From positions 1-64,000 of the forward strand of contig JAHJNL010000038.1 of assembly GCA_018820855.1 (NCBI GenBank): 64,000 nt of DNA, given 5' to 3'. The notes below the pieces were generated by a model, which was not told the DNA's origin, made no database searches, and saw nothing but the letters and a program-made list of their open reading frames with translations. The position numbers and the translations under genes were made by a program. Positions 57,426-64,000 of the stretch are shown piece by piece (the stretch's first letter is position 1; every line of letters begins with the position of its first letter). Origin of the DNA: Pseudomonadota bacterium (lineage in GTDB: Bacteria; Desulfobacterota; Desulfobulbia; Desulfobulbales; Desulfocapsaceae).

Positions 57426-59036
57426 ATGCAGTACTTATCCGGACGGTCGTATTTTGTTATATATCTATGCTTTTTTCTTCTGGGCGCAGCCGTTCCAACC
57501 CTGGCCCCTGCAAAAACAACAAATATTCTCTTCCTGGCACTCCCTGCCATCCTCAAAAAAAGCCATGCTGACGTTCCTCTCCCTCCTCCTTCCGGAGAGG
57601 GTGTTCACGGAACAATTCTGCAATGGAAGGGAACGGAGACATGCTTGGCCTGTCACATAGAAGAGGCCAGACAGGTCTTTTCTTCCAGCCATTACCAGTG
57701 GCTGGGTGAGACCCCTTATATGACCAATGGTCCCGACCTTCAGGGAAAACTCGATCTTGGAGTGAATTCCTACTGCATTAACATCACTGGAAACTGGAAC
57801 GGTTGCGGGGCATGTCACATTGGCCTCGGCCTTCGTCCGGAAACAACTCAGACAGCTAGTCAGCTGGCAAACATCGATTGCCTGGTCTGTCACCAGCAGG
57901 AGTATAGACGAAAAAAAGTAGATGGCATATTCGTCCCGGATACAGCCAACATGAGCATCAGCATGCTGCAGGCGGCCCGAACCGTTCATCTGCCCACCAG
58001 AGCAACCTGTCTCCCATGCCATGCCAAGGGCGGTGGCGGTGACAATTTCAAACGTGGAGACATGGCCTTGGCCCATGCGAATACCCAGGATAAGAACTTT
58101 GACGTCCACATGGCAAAAAACGGAGGAGACCTTTCCTGTCAGTCTTGCCATACCACGGAAAAACACAGGATGGCCGGGAGGGGATCAGACCTGCGACCGA
58201 CCGACCTTGATGTGGCAATGGAATGCAGCAGCTGCCATGAAGAAGGCCAGGGCAGCGGCAACCATGACAATAAGACGATTAACCGTCATCTGGCCAGAGT
58301 CGCCTGCCAGACCTGCCATATCCCGACCTATGCCAAGAATGCCGCTGATACCGTTGCCGACGAGAAGACCGAGGTCCACAGAGACTGGCTGAAGCCGCAC
58401 CTCACTGCCAGTGGTGCCATTCACCCAACTCCGACCATGGCCGGTAACCTGACCCCGCGCTATGGCTGGTGGAACGGTTTCAGTTCAAGCTATCTCCTCT
58501 TTGACCAGGCGGAAGTCGATGCACAGACCGGGAGAATCCCGACATCCAGACCACAGGGAGGTGTTAATGACCAGAACGCAAAGCTGTATCCCTTCAAGTA
58601 CAAAACAGCCCTGCAACCTCTGGCAACCACAGCAAATCAGCTCATAGCACTGGATACCAGCGTCTATTTCAGTGGCGGCGATCCCGTTGCAGCCGTCCGT
58701 TCCGGCCTGAAAAACATGGGCTACCCCGAGGGAGATCTCTATAAATGGGTGGAGACCGATACCATGCAGCTCATCACCCACGAAGTGCCGCCCGCATCCC
58801 AGGCCCTAAGCTGCAACGCCTGTCACGACAACACCGCAAGGATGGATCTGAATTCTCTCGGCTATGGTCTCAAAAACAGCCGTCAGGTGGTCTGCACCCA
58901 GTGTCATGGGCAGGAGGATAATAAAGGCGGAGCGGAGTACCTATGGATTCACGACAAACATGTGAACGACAAACGGTATGACTGTTCCTGGTGCCATGGC
59001 TTCAGCAGACCGGAAAGGGGATTAAGAATGCCCTGA
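57426..59036 (+). CDS. Ten-heme c-type cytochrome (OTR/tetrathionate-reductase-like)
   Basis: A 536-residue exported cytochrome. ATG 57426 follows AGAGGAGG; signal peptide MQYLSGRSYFVIYLCFFLLGAA, cleaved after a Pro/Ala region. Ten CxxCH heme sites are seen: CLACH, CGACH, CLVCH, CLPCH, CQSCH, CSSCH, CQTCH, CNACH, CTQCH and CSWCH. The spacing and segments such as WNGCGACHIGLG resemble the octaheme tetrathionate reductase and related multiheme families, here with extra hemes. It could pass electrons to or from extracellular acceptors, or reduce a sulfur or nitrogen compound. No membrane quinol module sits beside it except the NosR-like fusion. Confidence 0.88.
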   Translation: MQYLSGRSYFVIYLCFFLLGAAVPTLAPAKTTNILFLALPAILKKSHADVPLPPPSGEGVHGTILQWKGTETCLACHIEEARQVFSSSHYQWLGETPYMTNGPDLQGKLDLGVNSYCINITGNWNGCGACHIGLGLRPETTQTASQLANIDCLVCHQQEYRRKKVDGIFVPDTANMSISMLQAARTVHLPTRATCLPCHAKGGGGDNFKRGDMALAHANTQDKNFDVHMAKNGGDLSCQSCHTTEKHRMAGRGSDLRPTDLDVAMECSSCHEEGQGSGNHDNKTINRHLARVACQTCHIPTYAKNAADTVADEKTEVHRDWLKPHLTASGAIHPTPTMAGNLTPRYGWWNGFSSSYLLFDQAEVDAQTGRIPTSRPQGGVNDQNAKLYPFKYKTALQPLATTANQLIALDTSVYFSGGDPVAAVRSGLKNMGYPEGDLYKWVETDTMQLITHEVPPASQALSCNACHDNTARMDLNSLGYGLKNSRQVVCTQCHGQEDNKGGAEYLWIHDKHVNDKRYDCSWCHGFSRPERGLRMP

Positions 59037-59069
59037 CACTTCAACTGTCAGAAACAATTCCACCACTCC

Positions 59070-60746
59070 TTATTCCTTGTCGGCCGATGCACGCACATCG
59101 GTCGACAACTCATTTTTCCTGAAGCGAAGAGCCAATCCGCTGAAGCGTTCTATCTTCCTGCTCACCGCAGTGTCGAAAACAGCCTGTCTCCCTCGTATTC
59201 TTACGCACTTGGCTGCCCTGGTAACAGCCGTATAAAGAAGCTCACGGGTAACAAGAGCAGAATCATGCTCTGGCAGCACCACCAGAACTTCATCAATTTC
59301 AGCCCCTTGACTCTTGTGAATGGTGAGCGCATAGACAGTCTCACAGGCACTGAGCCGCCCCGGAAGCATTCCCTGCAGTATGGTTGCGGACCGCTCGAAC
59401 CAGACCTTCATAATATCAGGCTGCTCGGGATCAGGCATACAGATGCCGATATCTCCGTTGTAGAGGTCAAGTGCATAATCATTCCTGGTGACCATGACAG
59501 GTCGCCCCGGGTACCACGGTGAGCCAAAACAGTCATATCCCCTGGCCGTTAAATAGCGCTCCACCTGTGCATTGACACCGGTCACTCCAGCCTTGCCGTT
59601 GCGCAGGGCACAGAGGATTTTAAAGGAATGCAGAAACGAAAACAACTTCCCGTAATCATGAAGCGTCCTGGCCTGACAAACAGCCTCCATATACCTGCAG
59701 TACTTTTCTCCACCATAGTCCGCCACCTCTTCCTGCAGCAGGGAGATATTTCCCGGTTCCTTCCCAGTCATGATGGCCCAGGCACGTGAACTGTCACCTG
59801 AATTGACGGCCTCGGCAAAACCTTTTATCCCTCCATCGAAACGATAACTTTTCTGCAGCTCCACGGTATTATCCGGAAGAGCGGCAATCAGGTCAGCCAG
59901 TACGGCCCCTGACTCCACTGAGGCCAGCTGATTCCTATCGCCGAGAAGGATGAGACGGCTTCCCGGACGCAGGGCATCCACAAGCTTACTCATTAGAGCC
60001 AGGTCCACCATGGAGGCCTCATCAACGACCACCACATCATATGAAAGTGGATTATCTCCATGGTGGAAAAAGTAAGGTGAAAAACGGCGGACACCAAGGA
60101 GACGGTGCAGGGTATGGGCCTGACCAGGAATAGCCGCCTTTATTAGATCATGGATGGGTAACTGACTGATGCTGTGACCGATGGACTCCTGCAACCGCAT
60201 AGCAGCCTTACCCGTGGGAGCTGCCAGACCAACACGCAACTCCGGCCCCATAGCAGATACCAGCAGAGCCAGGATCTTGACCACGGTGGAAGTTTTTCCT
60301 GTTCCCGGTCCTCCTGAAATAATAAGAAATTTTTGTTCCAAAGCTCGTTCGGCAGAGATCCTTTGCCAGTTGACTTCTCCGGAGTCAACTCCCCCGAACA
60401 GTGTATCGAGCAGGGCCTCATCCCTGACAAGGGAACTTGAATCTGCTGTCAGGCGCTTGAGATTTTCCGCCAGGCGTCTTTCATGGGCAAATATTTTCTG
60501 GAGGTACAGGCGCCCCTGCCAGACAACCAGAGGATTTGCCTCTGTACCTGCCAGTCCCGAACTCCTCACCAGCCCTTCTTCCTCTTCCGTCAGCGCAATA
60601 CAGCTGTCCCCTGCGGCCAGACTCATGGAGAGTTTACAGACCAACTGGGCAAACTGTTCCCGGAACTTCCCGGAAATCGTTGAGCGTTTTGCCAGAAATT
60701 TTGCAAACTGGCTGTCCAGGAGACGTGGTTTCTGTTCTTCCATCAC
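59070..60746 (-). CDS. recD: Exodeoxyribonuclease V alpha subunit RecD
   Basis: A 558-residue 5'-3' helicase subunit of RecBCD, which processes double-strand ends for recombination. Seen: Walker A SGGPGTGKTSTVV, Walker B VVVDEASMVD, LGDRNQLASVESG (motif III), and the C-terminal LTIHKSQGAEIDEVLVV with LLYTAVTRAAKCV. It overlaps recB by four bases and is translated after it on the minus strand. RecC is expected upstream of recB, outside the window. Confidence 0.95.
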   Translation of the reverse strand: MMEEQKPRLLDSQFAKFLAKRSTISGKFREQFAQLVCKLSMSLAAGDSCIALTEEEEGLVRSSGLAGTEANPLVVWQGRLYLQKIFAHERRLAENLKRLTADSSSLVRDEALLDTLFGGVDSGEVNWQRISAERALEQKFLIISGGPGTGKTSTVVKILALLVSAMGPELRVGLAAPTGKAAMRLQESIGHSISQLPIHDLIKAAIPGQAHTLHRLLGVRRFSPYFFHHGDNPLSYDVVVVDEASMVDLALMSKLVDALRPGSRLILLGDRNQLASVESGAVLADLIAALPDNTVELQKSYRFDGGIKGFAEAVNSGDSSRAWAIMTGKEPGNISLLQEEVADYGGEKYCRYMEAVCQARTLHDYGKLFSFLHSFKILCALRNGKAGVTGVNAQVERYLTARGYDCFGSPWYPGRPVMVTRNDYALDLYNGDIGICMPDPEQPDIMKVWFERSATILQGMLPGRLSACETVYALTIHKSQGAEIDEVLVVLPEHDSALVTRELLYTAVTRAAKCVRIRGRQAVFDTAVSRKIERFSGLALRFRKNELSTDVRASADKE

Positions 60747-63700
60747 CCTGCTCCCAGACTGGTGTGCAGTTCATTCAGCACTGCCAATTGCGGCCGATCA
60801 TAAAAGAGGCCATTTCCCGGTTGCCCGGGATCCATCCCCCTGGCAAACAGGTAAAAAACGCCACCAAAATTCTCTTCATACTCGTAGGCGCCAAGGGTAT
60901 TGCGCAGGAAGCGATGCAGGACCAGAGTATAAATCCAGTATTGCAGGCCGTAGTTGTGATCCCGCATGGCTGCAGTAAGATTGTCTGGGCCATAATCAAT
61001 CAAACGATCACCAAGATAATTGGTCTTATAGTCCATGATATAATATCTGCAGCCTACACGGCAGACCAGATCAACAAATCCTGTGAGATAACCCTTTAAC
61101 CTGCGTTCCTGAATGGGTGCCACCACCTCTGAAAAGCTAAGCAGTTCATTAATTCGTTCCGTGGATCCCTCACGCAGATGAAAGTAGAAAGGCATCTCTT
61201 TGAGCACATCTTTTTCTTCAAGCTCCGCCAGACAGAACGGTTTTTCTCTCCCTTCATGAGCTAAGGGAGAACGCGTAACAGCCTGCAACAGGAATACAAG
61301 CTGTTTTGTATCGGCCTCCACTCCGTAACGTCGGCACTGGGCAACTGTCTCTTCCTCATATCCTGCCCCCTCAGCCAGCAGAGAAAAGGGAAGTTCTTCC
61401 AGCAGGCCGTGCACCACATTGCCGAGCCCGGCCCCCAGCGGCAGCTCAACAACTCGCGGCGACGCTTCATTCTCCGATGTTATCACCGGCGGCCCGATCA
61501 CTCCGCCCGGAGAATGCCCTTGTCCGGCCAAGGCTGAATAACTGCTCATCAGCCACTCTCCCGGCAGAGAGGAACGGGAAAACGTCCTGCACTGTAACGG
61601 CGCGACCTCAGAAGTTTCCGCTTCCAGCGACACACCTGCCGGAGCCAGCGGAGGTAGCTTCCTCAATTCAGCCATCTCATTATCACAGAGTCCTGCAAAC
61701 CGCTCTGTATGTCCGCTGATATCCTCACAATCCGCCAGGGACAACACCCAGGACAAGGCTGACTCCCTTGAGGATGCAGTAAATCCCGTCTTAGCAACAT
61801 CGGCCCAGAAGACATAGCAGCGGCAGGCGGCCCGGGTCAGCGCCACATAGAGCAGCCTCACTTCCTCGGCCAGCTCTTCGTCCAGGGCGTCGTTTCGTTT
61901 TTCCCGAAATTGCGGAGAGCCAAGATCCGTTACCATCCGTCCCTGCTCATCATGATAGCTGAGACAGTACTCTTCTTTTTGCAAGCGTGCCGAGCGATAC
62001 CAGAGATAGGGACAGAAGACGATGGGATATTCCAGCCCCTTCACCGCATGCATGGTCACCACCTTGACTGCAAGCTCATCACTTTCCAGCCGCAACTCTG
62101 CATGTTCAGAACTCTCGCCGCCTTCCATCACTGAAGAGAGATATTGCAAGGTATGGGCAATGGCTAGATTCTCACGACTTTCCGCCTCCTGAACCAGTTC
62201 GACAAGGTGCATAAGATTAGAGATCTGCCGCTCTGCCAGAGAGAGACCGGCCAATGTCTGAAAAACTGACTCCCGGACAAAGAGACTGTTCATCATGGTC
62301 AGAAAACCCTTTTCCCGCCAGATTCGATGGTAGTCGTGGAAACGGCCCATCCACTCCTCCATGCGCTTCTCGTCCTGCACCTGCTCATACAGGCCACGCC
62401 CATTCAGACCGAACCACTTGCAGCTCATGGCCGTGCGCAGCAGTCCGATATCAGAGGGTGCGGCCACGGCCATGCTCACCAGCTTCAGATCCCGACATTC
62501 CTGTGTGGCAAACACTGTCTTGCGACTGGACATGACTGCCGGAATATTGGCCCGAGCAAGAGTCTCCTGAAAGGCCTCTGCCTGTCTGTTGCTGCGGACC
62601 AGCACCGCAATATCACCACCGGTCACCCGTCTCTTCATTTCCGGACCAGTACCGGGTACCATTGATCCTGTCCGCAGCAGTTCTTTTATCTCTGCCACCA
62701 CATAGGCATGGATACGCTGCTGGCAGTTGCCCGATGTCCACGCCTTCACACCATTTTCATCAGGAGATTCGAGACTGCAGTACACCATACCCGCCTGTGC
62801 CTTCTCATCCTGCCATAACCTCCAGTGTTCAGGGAGCTGGGCCGCGGACACCTCATGATAGGGAAGCTGGTCGGCGACAAAAGACTTCTCTTTCTTTTTA
62901 AACAAAGTATTTACGGCCTGTACAAGCAGAGGACTGGATCGATAATTTCTGTCAAGACTAAGGGTGTGATCTGCCGACTGGCGGGCCTGAAAATAGGCAT
63001 AGATGTCTGCCCCGCGAAACTTATATATGGCCTGTTTCGGATCACCGATGAGATAGAGGAAGTGCTGGCCAGCCCCGAACAGTGTGGAGAAAATTCGATA
63101 CTGGGCGGAATCGGTGTCCTGAAACTCATCGATCAGTGCCACCTGAAAACGACCTGCCAACAGCCCCCTCAGTTCCTGTCCCTGTTCTTTTTCCAGGGCC
63201 TGGGCCAGCAGGATAATGAGATCATCAAAAGACAACCGTCCCTGTTTGTTCAAACGTTCCCTGAGTCCACTCTGCAGTTCCCGGGCCAGGGCAATACGCA
63301 GGGCAACAACTGCACGCCCGCAGCTCTCAAGAAAGCGCTCAACGTTTTCTCCGGCCAGCGGCCATTCCTGCAGGAAGGCCATCTTCTTGGCATCACCCCG
63401 CAATTTATTGCCGTTCAGCTCCCCCATCAGTCCTTCAAAGCCAAGATACTCAAGGCCAGGCGGAAGATGCATGGAGACTCCGGCAAAAAAAGCACAACAC
63501 TGCTGCCACCAGGAAGCAAATCCTTCAGCAAAACCCTTTTTGAACATCCCCTGACCAAGGGCCTGGTGAAAACAGTGTTGAAGGGAAGAAGATGCGCCAT
63601 GCCACCAGTCGGCCAAGGCAGCACGAGTCTCATCCACCTCCTGCAATGCCTGCTCAGGGCTGATTCTGTCAGCCGGTTCAAGAATATCCTCTGAACCGAC

Positions 63701-64000
63701 ATCCCTGACACTTTTATACAAGGCCTCCGGGGTCTCAAAATGGCTGAGAAAGAGGGAGCAGTGAAAAGGTTCAAGTTCATAGAGTTGGCAGCGCCAGTAA
63801 TCATCGACAAGCTCTTCTTTGACCTGGCCTATATCAGCAGTCAGCTCCATATCAAAAAGCTGACCGCTCTCCAGGGCCTGTTCCTGGAGCATTCGCTGGC
63901 AAAAACCGTGAATGGTAAAAACCGCGGCCCGATCCATATCGAGCAGGGCCAAATCAAGACGCTCCAAAGCCAGTCGCCTGTCCGGAAGTTGGCTAAGGGT
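60743..64000 (-). CDS. recB: Exodeoxyribonuclease V beta subunit RecB (5' end outside window)
   Basis: Codons run off the window's end: the reading frame continues to base 64000 without a start or stop, so the N-terminal part with Walker A is missing. Present: AVFTIHGFCQRML, VALIDEFQDTDSAQ (Walker B/DEXX), LIGDPKQAIYKFRGADI, VVTMHAVKGLEYPIVFCP, LLYVALTRAA, and the C-terminal nuclease domain with YYIMDYKTNYLGD (catalytic Asp and Lys). About 1085 residues are visible; RecB is about 1180-1200. It is directly followed by recD with a four-base overlap. Confidence 0.94.
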   Translation of the reverse strand, partial: TLSQLPDRRLALERLDLALLDMDRAAVFTIHGFCQRMLQEQALESGQLFDMELTADIGQVKEELVDDYWRCQLYELEPFHCSLFLSHFETPEALYKSVRDVGSEDILEPADRISPEQALQEVDETRAALADWWHGASSSLQHCFHQALGQGMFKKGFAEGFASWWQQCCAFFAGVSMHLPPGLEYLGFEGLMGELNGNKLRGDAKKMAFLQEWPLAGENVERFLESCGRAVVALRIALARELQSGLRERLNKQGRLSFDDLIILLAQALEKEQGQELRGLLAGRFQVALIDEFQDTDSAQYRIFSTLFGAGQHFLYLIGDPKQAIYKFRGADIYAYFQARQSADHTLSLDRNYRSSPLLVQAVNTLFKKKEKSFVADQLPYHEVSAAQLPEHWRLWQDEKAQAGMVYCSLESPDENGVKAWTSGNCQQRIHAYVVAEIKELLRTGSMVPGTGPEMKRRVTGGDIAVLVRSNRQAEAFQETLARANIPAVMSSRKTVFATQECRDLKLVSMAVAAPSDIGLLRTAMSCKWFGLNGRGLYEQVQDEKRMEEWMGRFHDYHRIWREKGFLTMMNSLFVRESVFQTLAGLSLAERQISNLMHLVELVQEAESRENLAIAHTLQYLSSVMEGGESSEHAELRLESDELAVKVVTMHAVKGLEYPIVFCPYLWYRSARLQKEEYCLSYHDEQGRMVTDLGSPQFREKRNDALDEELAEEVRLLYVALTRAACRCYVFWADVAKTGFTASSRESALSWVLSLADCEDISGHTERFAGLCDNEMAELRKLPPLAPAGVSLEAETSEVAPLQCRTFSRSSLPGEWLMSSYSALAGQGHSPGGVIGPPVITSENEASPRVVELPLGAGLGNVVHGLLEELPFSLLAEGAGYEEETVAQCRRYGVEADTKQLVFLLQAVTRSPLAHEGREKPFCLAELEEKDVLKEMPFYFHLREGSTERINELLSFSEVVAPIQERRLKGYLTGFVDLVCRVGCRYYIMDYKTNYLGDRLIDYGPDNLTAAMRDHNYGLQYWIYTLVLHRFLRNTLGAYEYEENFGGVFYLFARGMDPGQPGNGLFYDRPQLAVLNELHTSLGAG

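Noticed and set aside
62825-63694. 289-codon plus-strand frame opposite recB
   Set aside because: Shadow frame of recB, which has clear helicase motifs through this stretch.

Overview
The window looks like a chromosomal segment of a strictly anaerobic, Gram-negative deltaproteobacterium (Desulfobacterota), most likely a Desulfobulbales-type sulfate reducer or sulfur disproportionator. The grounds are an MvhADG/HdrA-type electron-bifurcating hydrogenase with several selenocysteine subunits, a multiheme cytochrome, outer-membrane proteins (PldA, OmpW) and lipopolysaccharide heptose chemistry. No dsr, apr or rRNA gene is present, so this placement is inference.

Layout. 1-10.3 kb holds the end of a calcium-binding-repeat protein, an ArgO-type exporter, outer-membrane phospholipase A, a poly-glycine secreted protein, a U32 protein, and the tightly packed mnmA-mtaB-cinA-recA group. 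10.4-19.7 kb holds a chemoreceptor, a nitrilase/heptose-adenylyltransferase fusion, a HEAT protein, ferritin, a cyclic-nucleotide-domain protein, and glnB-amtB behind a sigma-54 promoter. 20.2-39.2 kb is a long co-directional block of secreted and membrane proteins: a 1696-residue protein with a NosD-like beta-helix, three cupredoxin proteins that together look like a split multicopper oxidase, a lipoprotein, a subtilase, a GEVED-repeat protein, two NosL-like proteins, a FtsX-type ABC transporter, a Cys-rich membrane protein and a SCO1/SenC protein. It resembles a nitrous-oxide-reductase copper-delivery kit rebuilt around a different copper oxidase.

39.6-49.6 kb is a hydrogenase/heterodisulfide-reductase operon: maturation protease, HTH-HdrD-like protein, double HdrA, MvhD, MvhG, MvhA, a small Cys protein, an atypical HypD and a mini-HypA. 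Four of these genes are interrupted by one in-frame TGA at a position normally occupied by cysteine. Each TGA is followed by a short hairpin, in three cases with identical spacing, so I read them as four selenoproteins within 6.7 kb. Simple ORF calling would break each of them.

49.9-59.0 kb carries OmpW, a fusion of a cyclic-nucleotide domain, a degenerate sigma-54-type AAA+ domain and a NapH/NosR-like membrane ferredoxin, a Cache-HAMP protein without an output domain, a cytochrome c/periplasmic-binding-protein fusion and a ten-heme cytochrome. It looks like a redox-sensing and periplasmic electron-transfer neighbourhood. 59.1-64.0 kb is recD and most of recB on the minus strand; recB runs off the window.

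The two most novel regions are the split copper oxidase with its Nos-like accessory set, and the selenoprotein-dense Hdr/Mvh operon with its aberrant maturation genes. The degenerate AAA+/ferredoxin fusion is a strong third. I saw no tRNA, rRNA, CRISPR array, insertion sequence or prophage.
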